From Gemmatimonadaceae bacterium (GTDB lineage Bacteria; Gemmatimonadota; Gemmatimonadetes; Gemmatimonadales; Gemmatimonadaceae): 64,000 nt of DNA. Below, piece after piece: positions 8,428-17,120 of this stretch. The DNA is taken from the NCBI GenBank assembly GCA_035606695.1, contig DATNEW010000033.1:62001-126000 (forward strand). The letters are read 5' to 3'. The notes below the pieces were generated by a model. It searched no databases, was not told the DNA's origin, and saw only the letters and a program-made list of their open reading frames with translations. Every line of letters starts with the position of its first letter. Positions within the stretch are counted from its first letter, which is position 1. The translations under genes were made by a program, and so were the position numbers.

Positions 8428-9321
8428 TCATCGCCTGCGACGAAGCTTCTTTTCGAACCAGTGGTGCGCGTAGGGCTCGTCATTGAACGGTTCGATCTCG
8501 ACGTATCCTGATCGCCGGTACATCGAAATGGCTTCCGTGAGCGTACGGTTCGTCTCGAGGCGCACCGCCGTCGCGCCGGCCATTCGCGCTTCATTCTCGA
8601 GCACGTCGAGAAGACGTTTGCCGAGTCCGAGCCCGCGCGACTCCTTGGCGATCCACATGCGCTTGAACTCGGCCGGCTGTTTGCCGTTGAACTTCACGGC
8701 GCCACACCCGATCGGACGGCCGCGCACTCGCGCGATCACGAATGCTCCGCTGGGGCGAGCGAACACGCGAGTGTCGGCGTACAGACTTCGCGCCGGATCG
8801 AAGCCAAGGTCGAAGCGCTCATTCAACTCGGCGAAGTACTGGGAGAGACACCATCGCGATGTCGCGGTCCGCGGATCCTCGACGTCGAACCGGACCATGG
8901 ACGCCTGGAGGAGACGTTCGATCTCGGCCAGCGATGACAAGAACGTCTCTCGTTGCGTCGCGCTGAGCGGCTCGAGCATTCGCTGGGCGACAGCGTTGGA
9001 CCTCTTGTCGAGCTCCCGGCGTTCAGCCAATCCTCGCTTCGTAAGCGTCGCGCGCCGCAGGCGCGCATCGCCGGCGTTGACGCGGACGGTCACCAGCCGC
9101 TGCCGCTCGAGCAATCGTAGAAGCCTGCTGACGTATCCTGAATCGAGACCGAGCCGGCCCCGCAGGTCGCGGACGTCGGCGCCGTCGGTGCCGATTTCCC
9201 AGAGAAGCCGCGCCTCACCGAGCGGACGGGATCGTCCGAGAAAATGATCCTCGAGTGCGCCAATGCGCTCGGCGACGAGACGGTTGAAGCGCCGGACTTG
9301 CTCGATGGCGGGGTTTGCCAT
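8428..9321 (-). CDS. MarR-type regulator fused to GNAT N-acetyltransferase
   Basis: This 297-residue bifunctional protein has a MarR winged helix (about 35-100, with LDSGYVSRLLRLLERQRLV as recognition region) followed by a GNAT domain (about 155-293). The acetyl-CoA loop RGLGLGKRLL lies at 229-238, and the family ending MYRRSGYVEIEPF is present. This architecture is common in proteobacteria and actinobacteria, but the acetylation substrates are mostly unknown. A perfect 7+7-bp palindrome (9326-9341) just upstream of the ATG is a probable autoregulatory operator. It lies 52 nt downstream of the LysR gene on the same strand. Confidence 0.93.
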   Translation of the reverse strand: MANPAIEQVRRFNRLVAERIGALEDHFLGRSRPLGEARLLWEIGTDGADVRDLRGRLGLDSGYVSRLLRLLERQRLVTVRVNAGDARLRRATLTKRGLAERRELDKRSNAVAQRMLEPLSATQRETFLSSLAEIERLLQASMVRFDVEDPRTATSRWCLSQYFAELNERFDLGFDPARSLYADTRVFARPSGAFVIARVRGRPIGCGAVKFNGKQPAEFKRMWIAKESRGLGLGKRLLDVLENEARMAGATAVRLETNRTLTEAISMYRRSGYVEIEPFNDEPYAHHWFEKKLRRRR

Positions 9322-9325
9322 GATG

Positions 9326-9341
9326 TCTGACCTCGGTCAGA
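9326..9341 (-). promoter_or_regulatory. MarR-like operator palindrome
   Basis: TCTGACC-tc-GGTCAGA is a perfect inverted repeat with 7-bp arms. It lies 4 nt upstream of the MarR-GNAT start codon (ATG at 9321-9319), the usual place for an autoregulatory MarR site. Confidence 0.55.
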
Positions 9342-9373
9342 TATCTGTCCGGGCCGATGACGGGGCGCAAGTC

Positions 9374-10276
9374 CTATTCACGATCCGTGAAGTGGCTTCG
9401 AAACTCCTGCTCGAGAAATGACGCCGCGGGTTCGAGCCGGCCGAGATGGGCGGCTTGCACGAACACGATCGACGCCTCGATGCTGATGCCGGACCGCGTG
9501 ATTCGCTCCAGCCGCCGGCGTTTCGAATGCGAGGCAAGAAATCGCGAGGGGATAGCCCCGAAGCCGATCCCGCTCGCCACGAGAGACAATTGCATGTCGA
9601 TATTGTTGATCGCGGCGGCGAGTTCGAACGGAGTGCCGAGCTCGCGCAACCTCGCCTCGATCGCGGCTCGAATAAAGCAACCGGACGGGTTGAGCACCCA
9701 GCGGCCGTCGAGCGCGTGATCCTTCGACTTGCTCGAGCGCCGCGGACGAGGTTGCGGTCCTTTGGCCTTGACCAAGACCAGACGTTCTGACGCCAAACGG
9801 CTGCTGGCCAAATCGCCGGGTATGGTGTCGTTCGCCGAGAGGAACGCCAGGGCGACGTCGAGCTCGCCGGTGCGGAGCTGCTCGATGAGCTGTTGCTTGA
9901 GGTGGGTGCTCAGCACCGGTTGAAGCCGGGGGAAGCGACTCGTCAAGCGCTCGATCGACGCGACGAGGCTCGGCTGTGCGAGCATAAACGACAATCCGAC
10001 GCGGAAAGCTCCGCTTGGCTCGGCGTCCGCCGCACTGTTCGCCTTGAGATCGTCCATGATGCGCAGCATCTGTCGGCCGCGATCGAGCACCTCGCGGCCT
10101 TCGCGAGTGATCCGTCCCGGCTTCACACGACGATCGAGCAGTGGCGTCTTCAATGCCGCTTCGAGGCGCTGGATCTGCCGGGTGACCGCCGACGGCGTCA
10201 GGAAGAGCCGTTCCGCCGCCCGCTGCAACGAGCCTGATTCGGCCAGGACGACGAACGTCCGCATCTCATCGAGCAC
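9374..10276 (-). CDS. LysR-family transcriptional regulator
   Basis: This protein of about 300 residues has an N-terminal winged helix-turn-helix (about 3-62, containing SLQRAAERLFLTPSAVTRQI) and a substrate-binding effector domain (about 90-295). I place the start at the GTG at 10276 because GGGAG lies 6 nt upstream. An upstream ATG at 10318 would put the palindrome at 10301-10315 inside the gene. The family usually begins a few residues before the LDEMRTFVVLAESGSL-type stretch, which also fits. It is divergent from the DinB-ADOP operon and very likely controls it through the palindrome. A second copy of that element lies at 16985-17019 in front of another ADOP operon. Confidence 0.92.
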   Translation of the reverse strand: MLDEMRTFVVLAESGSLQRAAERLFLTPSAVTRQIQRLEAALKTPLLDRRVKPGRITREGREVLDRGRQMLRIMDDLKANSAADAEPSGAFRVGLSFMLAQPSLVASIERLTSRFPRLQPVLSTHLKQQLIEQLRTGELDVALAFLSANDTIPGDLASSRLASERLVLVKAKGPQPRPRRSSKSKDHALDGRWVLNPSGCFIRAAIEARLRELGTPFELAAAINNIDMQLSLVASGIGFGAIPSRFLASHSKRRRLERITRSGISIEASIVFVQAAHLGRLEPAASFLEQEFRSHFTDRE

Positions 10277-10299
10277 GACAAACTCCCAGTTGCTGGTCG

Positions 10300-10334
10300 A
10301 GCAATATGATATTGCCAAAAGTGCATTTGACGCA
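10300..10334 (+). promoter_or_regulatory. LysR-box element 1 (shared with 16985-17019)
   Basis: The element contains the 15-bp palindrome GCAATATgATATTGC (10301-10315), a T-N11-A type site, followed by TGCATTTGACGCA. It matches the minus-strand sequence at 17019-16985 at 30 of 35 positions. TTGACG at 10327-10332 could serve as a -35 box; the TAACCG 17 bp further on is a poor -10 match. It lies between the LysR gene and the DinB-ADOP operon. Confidence 0.65.
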
Positions 10335-10396
10335 AACGTGAATCAGCCTTAACCGTTCGTTCGGGAAACCCCCATCACCAAATGAGGCTGCTCCAT

Positions 10397-10918
10397 ATGA
10401 AGAAAATTCTGATTCAGTTCGGCTTGTGCGCGCTTGCGGTCCTTCCAATGGCGCCGTCGGCGCAGGCGCAGCGGCAGGCGGGGGGATTACAGGCCGCCCT
10501 CGCGGAAGATGCCGGAACGCTGTCCGACAAATTCACTGGCCTCGCGCGTGTCATGTCGGGCAAGTACGACTGGAAGCCCGGGGAGGGCATTCGCTCCGTC
10601 AGCGACGTCTTCAACCTGATCGTGGCCGAAAACGGCCTGACCGCCAACGTGCTTTCAGGCTCCCCGGCCCCCGCCAGGCCGGCACCCATCACCGATCCAG
10701 AGAAGATGCAGGACGCTCTCAAGACGTCTTACGCGCAGCTGCAAAAAGTGATTGCAGGACTGTCCGACGCCGATCTGCGGACGAACGTGAAACTGTTCGG
10801 AAAAGAATGGCCGAAGCGGGACGCCCTGATGCACGTCCTCCTGGATCAACACGAGCATTTGGGACAGTCGATCGCGTATGCGCGCACCAACGGCGTGGTT
10901 CCACCCTGGTCCAAGTAG
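10397..10918 (+). CDS. exported DinB-superfamily protein
   Basis: This protein of about 173 residues has a Sec signal peptide (MKKILIQFGL... to AQAQ) and a DinB-like four-helix domain. The closing segment contains the expected histidines (LLDQHEHLGQSIAY). The ATG at 10397 is preferred over that at 10382 because GAGG lies 9 nt before it. DinB-superfamily proteins often bind a metal through a His triad and include thiol-dependent transferases, but the function here is unknown. Exported DinB proteins with this type of ending (NGVVPPWS) are common in soil phyla. The gene is followed after 21 nt by an ADOP permease and lies downstream of LysR-box 1. Confidence 0.88.
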   Translation: MKKILIQFGLCALAVLPMAPSAQAQRQAGGLQAALAEDAGTLSDKFTGLARVMSGKYDWKPGEGIRSVSDVFNLIVAENGLTANVLSGSPAPARPAPITDPEKMQDALKTSYAQLQKVIAGLSDADLRTNVKLFGKEWPKRDALMHVLLDQHEHLGQSIAYARTNGVVPPWSK

Positions 10919-10939
10919 CCGGCCATGCGGGAGATGCGG

Positions 10940-13435
10940 ATGACACGGTTCGTCTCGGAGCTCGGCCAAGATGTTCGCTATGGTGCGCGCATGCTGGTCA
11001 AGAAGCCCACACTCACCATCGTGGCCGTCCTGACGCTGGCGCTGGGCGTGGGAGCCAACACGGCCATTTTCAGCATCGTGGATGCCGTGTTGCTGCGTCC
11101 TCTGCCATACCGCAATCCGGATCGTTTGGTACGAGTATTCTTTAATGAGCCCGGCGCCGGATTGCGCGACGTCAGGTTTTCCGAGCCCGAGCTCGAGGAC
11201 CTGCAAAAGCGATCGGGCGTCTTCGACGATGTCACGCCGATCTTCGAGGGCAATGAGGATGTGATCGGCGACGGACCCCCCGAACGTGTCGAGGCCGTCA
11301 ACGGGAGCTTCAGCTACTTTTCCCTGCTCGGTGTGACGCCGCAAGTCGGACGGTTGTTTCGTCCGCAGGATTTTGTGCCGGGTTGGTCTGATAACGTCGT
11401 GATCAGCGACGGCTTCTGGCGCCGCGCCTACGGCGCCGATCCGAACATCGTCGGGCGTATCCTCCGGGTCGACAACGATCCCCAGATCATTATTGGAGTT
11501 CTGCCGCGCGGATTTCGCCATCCTGGACCGACCATCTCCGGCGAACCGGAGGTGTTTGCCGCCGGCGGCTTCACCGGGCCGCCTTTTCCGAAGCCAGCGC
11601 GCAGTGCCCGCCGTTTTGTCAATGCGATCGGACGACTGAAGCCTGGCCTGACACTGGCGCAAGCGCAGACCCGGCTCACGACGATGGCCGCCGAATTGCG
11701 CCAGGCCTATCCCGGCGATTACCTGCCGACGACGCAATGGACAATCGAGATTCAGTCATTGCAAGAAATGTTGGTGGGAAATGTTCGGCCGATGCTATTG
11801 GTGTTGCTGGGGGCGGTCATCCTGATCGTTTTCATCGTCTCGTTGAACATTGCGAATCTCCTGTTGGCCCGCGCTTCGGGACGACAACAAGAGATGGCGG
11901 TGCGGCAATCGTTGGGCGCGAGTCGCGGCCGTTTGGTGCGACAGATGGTGACCGAATCCATGCTGCTGTCGCTCGTCGGCGGTGTCGCGGGAATCGCAAC
12001 CGCGGCGGGTACGTTGCGCTTCATCGTGCGCTTCGTGCCGTCGAACGTTCCCCGCCTCAACGAAGTACGAATCGACTGGGTAGTGCTGGCGTTCGCGCTC
12101 CTGCTTTCCGTGCTCACCGGTTTGGTGTTTGGACTTGCCCCCGCGTTTCATTCGGCAAAAGGGGCGCTCGCCTCGGCCATTCGCGAAGGCGGTCGAGGAT
12201 CCGGCTACAGCGTGAAGACCGGCCGATTGCGGGATGTGCTCATCGTCTCCGAGTTGGCATTTGCCGTCATACTCATGGTCGGAGCCGGCTTGCTGCTGCG
12301 TACGATGCGCGACCTGTTGCAAGAAAATCCGGGGTTTAATCCGACTCACCTCGTGACGGCAAACCTCGAGCTTCCAAACCCGAACGACCGCGCAACGGAC
12401 CCGTATCGCGATGTACCTCGCCGAGCCACCTTCGAGCGTGAGTTGCAGCGCCGCATGAACGCAATTCCGGGAGTGGAACGCGCCGCGATCACTTCCGTTC
12501 TCCCGAGCACCAATACCAACCCCAATGCGGTCGGTGGTGTGCCGAATGAAGGCTTTGCGATCGAAGATAGACCGGACGCGTCCCTTCAGGACGTGCGCGC
12601 CGAGAGATTCCAAATAAGCCCCGATTATTTCAAGGTGTTACAAGCCTCACTCGTGCGCGGCCGCGTATTCACCGAGGACGATGAAGACGGCAAGCCGCTG
12701 GTGGCCATCATCGACGAAAGCACCGCGCGAAAGTATTGGCCAACCACCGATCCCCTGGGCCGCCGAGTGCGGTTCACGCGAGACGCGACGAAGCCATGGA
12801 CGACCATCGTGGGGATCGTCAAGGACATCAAGAGTGACGGCCTCGACATCGACGGCGTTCCCCACATCTACGTGTCGAGCTATCAAGACTCCAACAAGCG
12901 ACTGAGCGTGGTATTGCGGACGCCTCTCCCCGCGGCTGCTCTGGAACCGCGGATTCGGCACGAAATCCAGAGCATCGATGCGACCTTGCCGGTCTTTGGT
13001 GTCGCTTCCATGAACGACGTCCTCGATCGGTCACTGGCGTCACACCGTTTTTCTGCCGACCTGGTGGGCGGATTTGCCGGACTGGCGATGCTCCTGGCCT
13101 CGATCGGAATTTACGGCTTGTTGTCGTATATGGTCGGGCAACGGGCGCGCGAGATCGGTATCCGCATGGCGCTGGGCGCCCGGCGGGAACACGTGATGAG
13201 AATGTTCTTACAGCGAGGGATCGTGCTCGCCGGCGTGGGCGTCGTTATCGGATTGATCGTTGCCGCATCGTCTGCGTCGCTGCTGGCCAGCTTGCTCTAT
13301 GGGGTCCGCCCCCACGATCCGGCGGTGTTTCTGATCGTGCCTCTCCTCTTGTTTGCCGTTGCCGTTCTCGCCAGCTACCTCCCGGCGCGGCGCGCGACGA
13401 AAGTGGACCCGTTGATTGCCTTGCGCGAGGCATGA
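10940..13435 (+). CDS. ADOP-family duplicated permease
   Basis: This 831-residue inner-membrane protein has two MacB_PCD-FtsX units. TM1 is at about 23-50 ([21 protein letters not shown]). A periplasmic domain, three helices near 270-420, a second periplasmic domain and three final helices follow. Both FtsX loops carry the family motifs ([19 protein letters not shown]-like and [19 protein letters not shown]). It has no N-terminal PadR-type prefix. The start at 10940 has GGGAG 6 nt upstream; ATGs at 10925 and 10934 are weaker. It is closely similar in sequence and order to the permease at 14422-16896. Both are paired with a DinB gene and a LysR box. Confidence 0.9.
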   Translation: MTRFVSELGQDVRYGARMLVKKPTLTIVAVLTLALGVGANTAIFSIVDAVLLRPLPYRNPDRLVRVFFNEPGAGLRDVRFSEPELEDLQKRSGVFDDVTPIFEGNEDVIGDGPPERVEAVNGSFSYFSLLGVTPQVGRLFRPQDFVPGWSDNVVISDGFWRRAYGADPNIVGRILRVDNDPQIIIGVLPRGFRHPGPTISGEPEVFAAGGFTGPPFPKPARSARRFVNAIGRLKPGLTLAQAQTRLTTMAAELRQAYPGDYLPTTQWTIEIQSLQEMLVGNVRPMLLVLLGAVILIVFIVSLNIANLLLARASGRQQEMAVRQSLGASRGRLVRQMVTESMLLSLVGGVAGIATAAGTLRFIVRFVPSNVPRLNEVRIDWVVLAFALLLSVLTGLVFGLAPAFHSAKGALASAIREGGRGSGYSVKTGRLRDVLIVSELAFAVILMVGAGLLLRTMRDLLQENPGFNPTHLVTANLELPNPNDRATDPYRDVPRRATFERELQRRMNAIPGVERAAITSVLPSTNTNPNAVGGVPNEGFAIEDRPDASLQDVRAERFQISPDYFKVLQASLVRGRVFTEDDEDGKPLVAIIDESTARKYWPTTDPLGRRVRFTRDATKPWTTIVGIVKDIKSDGLDIDGVPHIYVSSYQDSNKRLSVVLRTPLPAAALEPRIRHEIQSIDATLPVFGVASMNDVLDRSLASHRFSADLVGGFAGLAMLLASIGIYGLLSYMVGQRAREIGIRMALGARREHVMRMFLQRGIVLAGVGVVIGLIVAASSASLLASLLYGVRPHDPAVFLIVPLLLFAVAVLASYLPARRATKVDPLIALREA

Positions 13436-13458
13436 TCGCGCGGCCCTTTCGCGCGATC
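13434..13458 (+). terminator. hairpin after the ADOP gene
   Basis: GATCGCGCG (13434-13442) and CGCGCGATC (13450-13458) form a perfect 9-bp stem with a 7-nt loop at the ADOP stop codon, between convergent genes. There is no T-tract, so it is a terminator candidate from shape and position only. Confidence 0.4.
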
Positions 13459-13479
13459 GGCTACATCTGACTTCATCAC

Positions 13480-13986
13480 TTATCGAATCAACGCGCCGAT
13501 GACCGCGAGATGATGATCATCGTGCTCCGCGACAAACTCCGCGTGGTCGATCAGCCGCAGCTCCCGCTTGAGGCGCGGATGCAGCGCGGTACGCGTGACG
13601 ATCGTCTCGTCAGCATCCATTAGCAGTCGCACCAGCCGGAGTCGCGCCGCACGAAAGCCGGACAGCAGATATTCGATGCTGCGCGCGTTGTGATTGGCAT
13701 TGGTCGTGGTCCGATTCGTAAGATCGGCCGGCGCAAGCTCGCTCTCACCAGCCAAGTATTGCTCGGCCCGGCGTAACCACAGTGCTTCGAGATCGAACAG
13801 ATGCCCGACGTTCTCCTGCGCTGACCACCGACCCGGATGCGCTCGCGTCAGGCGCTCTCGTGGCACGCCGCGCGTACGCTCATCGAGGCGCGCGGGAGTT
13901 CCGCGGAGCCGCTCGAGCAGGCTCGGAAACCGGCTTGCCGGCAATGTGAATTCAAACGAGTGCTGCAACCACTTTTCCGTTTGCAA
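13480..13986 (-). CDS. DinB-family protein
   Basis: This 168-residue protein has the DinB_2 layout. After the opening helix come GRWSAQENVGHLFDLEALW, with a first metal-ligand His, and a closing motif AEFVAEHDDHHLAVIGALI with the His cluster. There is no signal peptide, so it should be cytoplasmic, unlike the exported DinB at 10397. It is the last gene of an ADOP-RidA-DinB operon on the minus strand (30 nt after RidA). Detoxification by thiol transfer is possible for this superfamily but is not shown here. Confidence 0.88.
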   Translation of the reverse strand: MQTEKWLQHSFEFTLPASRFPSLLERLRGTPARLDERTRGVPRERLTRAHPGRWSAQENVGHLFDLEALWLRRAEQYLAGESELAPADLTNRTTTNANHNARSIEYLLSGFRAARLRLVRLLMDADETIVTRTALHPRLKRELRLIDHAEFVAEHDDHHLAVIGALIR

Positions 13987-14016
13987 GAATAGCCTCGCTG
14001 CTATGAGCCTGGATCG

Positions 14017-14394
14017 TTAGCCGGCGATCATTTCCATCTCGACGATCGCGCCGAGTGGCAGCGCCGCGACCGCTACTGTCGTGCGAGCCGGATACGGAGC
14101 CACAAAATGCTTGGCGTACACCTCGTTCATCTCGGCGAAGTGCCGTATGTCGGTGAGATACACGTTCACTTTCACGACATCGACGAACGACTTGTTCGCG
14201 GCGCTCATGATCGCTTCGAGGTTGCGAAAGATCTGCTCTGTTTGAGCGACAACGCCGCCCTCGATCAGCTTGCCCGTGGCAGGATCTTGTGCGACTTGCC
14301 CGCTCGTATACACGCGATCGCCGTCGCGGACGGCGGGTGAAAATGGACCGACGGGTTTCGCGAGACGGTCAGACGTAATGGGTTGTAGCGGCAT
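14017..14394 (-). CDS. RidA-family reactive-intermediate deaminase
   Basis: This 125-residue protein is full length for the RidA/YjgF/UK114 family. It has the typical opening (AKPVGPFSPAVRDGDRVYTSGQ), the central NLEAIMSAAN region, and the PARTTVAVAALPLGAIVEMEMIA ending that carries the active-site Arg and the Glu of classical RidA. RidA hydrolyses 2-aminoacrylate and related enamines or imines produced by PLP enzymes in the cytoplasm. The gene is 27 nt after the ADOP permease stop and 30 nt before the DinB gene, so the three are probably co-transcribed. Why a permease operon includes RidA is unclear. Confidence 0.95.
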   Translation of the reverse strand: MPLQPITSDRLAKPVGPFSPAVRDGDRVYTSGQVAQDPATGKLIEGGVVAQTEQIFRNLEAIMSAANKSFVDVVKVNVYLTDIRHFAEMNEVYAKHFVAPYPARTTVAVAALPLGAIVEMEMIAG

Positions 14395-14421
14395 ATCCAG
14401 GGTGTTGGGGAAGGGGTGTGA

Positions 14422-16896
14422 CTACTTGAGCGCCTGTATCGGAGAAACGCGCGTGGCGCGTCTCGCGGGAATGAAACACGCGGCCAGCGCCACGATCCCG
14501 AGCACGGCCGGCACGACGGCAAACGTCGTTGGGTCGTTCGACGACACGCCGAACAAGACGCTCGACATCAGCCGCGTCACGCCGATCGACGCGGCCAAAC
14601 CGACAATGGTACCGGCGGCGGTGAGAATGAGGCCGGGACGGAACGCGAGCCCGAGAATATTTCGAGGCATCGCACCCAGGGCCATCCGAATGCCGAACTC
14701 CTGCGCGCGCTGGCCGACGACGAAGGCCATCACCCCATAAATTCCCAGCGCGGCGAGCAGGAGCGCCGACACGGCGAAGACCGACATCAGGAAGAGTGAG
14801 AACCGGCGCCGCGCCATCGAAGCCGACTTCAGGTCAGCCATGCTCATGACGCCGAACACCGGAAGCTCCGGATCGATGCTGCGTACCGCCGCTGTGAGTG
14901 CTTCCTTCGTCGCCTTCACATCCACATCAGAACGCGTGCGCAGAAACACGGCCAGCTCCTGGCTGGGATATTGAAGAATGGACTGGTACACGCGCGGTGG
15001 CGGCGCGATATCCAGCCCGTCGTTTCGCACATCCCCAACCACGCCGATGATTTGGGCTTCTTGTGCTTGACCCCTCGCGATGAACCGCAGCCGTTGACCA
15101 ACCGCCTCTCGTTGTGGTGAAAATCTTCGGACGAACGCTTCGCTGACTACCACGACCCTCGCGGTGGATTCGGCGTCGTGCTCGGTGAAGCCGCGTCCTC
15201 TCTTGAGCGGCGTCCCGAGCACGTCGAAATACGCTGCGCTCACCGCTCCAAACTCCGCCGCGTGATCATTTTCCTGCGTCGACATCTCGTCGGGCAATGA
15301 AAACGGGAGGGGACTGTTCACATTGCTCAAGAGCGGGATATCGCTCGACGTGCCCACCGCGGATTGCTCCAGGCCGGGGAGCAGGGCGATCCGGTTCGTT
15401 AGTTCCCTGACAAGCCCGGCGCGCTGCACCTGCGTGAAGTATTGATTCGCCTTGGGATTGTTCGGAAAGGGAACCCAGATTTGACCGGTGACGAGCCTCT
15501 CCGGATCGAGGCCAGGATCCTGGCTCAGCGCGGCGGAGAAGCTGCGGACGAGCAATCCGGCGCCAACCAGCAGTACCGCCGATAGAGCAACTTCCAGCAC
15601 GACCAACGCGGCGCGCGATCGATTTTGGCGCACGCTCTGCCCACCGCCCGTCCGTCCGCCATCCCGCAAGTCGCGATTTGGGTCGAGCGTCGATGCGTGG
15701 AGCGCCGGCATCAATCCAACCAGCACGCCGGTCGCGAGGGAGAGCACGAGCGCGAGGAACACCATTCGCCAATCAGCGTGTACCTCGGCGAGTCGCGGGA
15801 CGTCCGCGGGCATCAGCGCAAGAAGCGATCGTTGCGCGAAGAGGAGCATGGCAACGGCAGCGGTGCCTCCGGTGAGCGATATGAGCACGCTTTCCGTCAG
15901 AACCTGTCGAACAAGCTGCCCGCGAGAGGCGCCCAGCGCCTGGCGAATTGCAAACTCCCGCATGTGTGCCGAGCCCCTGGCGATCAGCAAGCTGGCGACG
16001 TTGACGCAGGCGATCAGCAGCACAAAGCTGACGGCGGCGAGCAGGATCACCAGCGTCGGCCGCACGTTGCCCGTCAGGCTGGTTTCGGCAGGCTCGAGCC
16101 GAAGCGACCAACCCAACTGCTTGGGATAATCATTGGGGAAGGTCTGTTGCAACGAAGTCGCCAGCGCATCGAGTCGCTGTTGCGCCTGCTCAAGTGTGAT
16201 TCCCGGTCTCAACCGCCCCAACGTTCCGGGTAGAAAGCGCCTGACGCGTTGCGGGGGCGAAGGGAATGGATCGCCCGAGAAGCCGGTTCCTGTCCAGATG
16301 TCGACGTCGCCGCCGACGGTGTTGCCCGGGTGGCGAAAGTCGGGAGGCATGACACCGATGATCGTGTAGGGGTCTTCATCCACGCGAACGCGGCGCCCGA
16401 TGATGTGTGGATCCGATCCGAATTGGCGCTTCCAGAGCCCGTCGCTGATGACGACGCCGTCCAGGAAACCCGGCACCCACTCCGCCTGCGTGTACGTCTG
16501 TCCGAGGGCCGGCCTCGCTCCGAGGAGCTCGAAGTAGTTCGGGCTCGTCCCGAGTAACTCGATCCGCTCCACTCGGTCGCCGCCCGACAACGCCGTGCTC
16601 ACGGGAACAATCGCGCTGATCTGCTCGAATACGCCGGAGCGGCGCAAATCGTCGAGCTCGGGGACCGACATCCCAATGTCCTTCGCTCCCGCACGGCCTA
16701 CGTCATCGAACACGCGCACGAGGCGTTCGGGCTCGCGGAAGGGCAGCGGCTCGAGCAGCACGGCGTTCACGACCGTGAAGATCGCGAGATTCGCTCCGAT
16801 CCCGAGCGCGAGCGTCAACACGGTGATCGTCACGAACGCGGGGCTCTTCCTCAGCGTCCGGAGCGCATAGCGCACGTCCTGCAGGAGACCGTCCAT
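14422..16896 (-). CDS. ADOP-family duplicated permease
   Basis: This 824-residue permease has two MacB_PCD-FtsX units. The N-terminal helix TITVLTLALGIGANLAIFTV is followed by the usual pattern of periplasmic domain, three helices, periplasmic domain, three helices. Family motifs such as FAIRQALGASRGQLVRQ and [14 protein letters not shown] are present. The frame stays open to 17082, but the start is placed at 16896, where GGAGGA sits just upstream. The extra 62 codons would cover the promoter region and LysR-box 2. It is followed by RidA and DinB. The sequence is clearly paralogous to 10940-13435, and no ATPase is adjacent. Confidence 0.92.
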   Translation of the reverse strand: MDGLLQDVRYALRTLRKSPAFVTITVLTLALGIGANLAIFTVVNAVLLEPLPFREPERLVRVFDDVGRAGAKDIGMSVPELDDLRRSGVFEQISAIVPVSTALSGGDRVERIELLGTSPNYFELLGARPALGQTYTQAEWVPGFLDGVVISDGLWKRQFGSDPHIIGRRVRVDEDPYTIIGVMPPDFRHPGNTVGGDVDIWTGTGFSGDPFPSPPQRVRRFLPGTLGRLRPGITLEQAQQRLDALATSLQQTFPNDYPKQLGWSLRLEPAETSLTGNVRPTLVILLAAVSFVLLIACVNVASLLIARGSAHMREFAIRQALGASRGQLVRQVLTESVLISLTGGTAAVAMLLFAQRSLLALMPADVPRLAEVHADWRMVFLALVLSLATGVLVGLMPALHASTLDPNRDLRDGGRTGGGQSVRQNRSRAALVVLEVALSAVLLVGAGLLVRSFSAALSQDPGLDPERLVTGQIWVPFPNNPKANQYFTQVQRAGLVRELTNRIALLPGLEQSAVGTSSDIPLLSNVNSPLPFSLPDEMSTQENDHAAEFGAVSAAYFDVLGTPLKRGRGFTEHDAESTARVVVVSEAFVRRFSPQREAVGQRLRFIARGQAQEAQIIGVVGDVRNDGLDIAPPPRVYQSILQYPSQELAVFLRTRSDVDVKATKEALTAAVRSIDPELPVFGVMSMADLKSASMARRRFSLFLMSVFAVSALLLAALGIYGVMAFVVGQRAQEFGIRMALGAMPRNILGLAFRPGLILTAAGTIVGLAASIGVTRLMSSVLFGVSSNDPTTFAVVPAVLGIVALAACFIPARRATRVSPIQALK

Positions 16897-16984
16897 ACCG
16901 TCCTCCGTTCGATGCGGCACCGGCGTGATGGCAACGGGCGATTGCCACCTCCCAATGGACGAATGGGTACGTGCAGAACCGTAG

Positions 16985-17019
16985 TGCGTCAAATGCATGT
17001 TTAGCACTATGATATTGCT
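16985..17019 (-). promoter_or_regulatory. LysR-box element 2 (shared with 10300-10334)
   Basis: Read on the minus strand, this block begins AGCAATATCATAGTGC and ends TGCATTTGACGCA, matching 30 of 35 positions of the element at 10300-10334. It lies about 90 bp upstream of the ADOP-RidA-DinB operon start (16896). The two ADOP operons probably answer to the same regulator, most simply the LysR protein encoded at 9374-10276. Confidence 0.65.
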
Positions 17020-17066
17020 GACAAAGCACAATCGATAATCAAGTCTTGTGCGTCGGCGCGACAGCC

Positions 17067-17095
17067 TGTCACACCACGCCACGCTGCTCGGTCAT
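17067..17095 (+). promoter_or_regulatory. ECF41-type promoter of the LUD-CMD-propeller operon
   Basis: TGTCACA (17067-17073), 16 bp, then GGTCAT (17090-17095). The same bipartite sequence and spacing occur at both promoters between the ECF41 receptor operon and the VOC operon (29842-29870 and 29922-29950). The reported ECF41 consensus is TGTCACA-N16-CGTC. The -10-like box covers an in-frame ATG at 17094, which argues for the downstream start at 17121. Confidence 0.72.
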
Positions 17096-17120
17096 GAAGG
17101 CATCACTTTCCGAGAGCCTG

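Noticed and set aside
17041-17120. ATG starts at 17046 and 17094 for the LUD gene
   Set aside because: 17046 lies upstream of the promoter boxes and 17094 is inside the -10-like box. The ATG at 17121 has a ribosome binding site.
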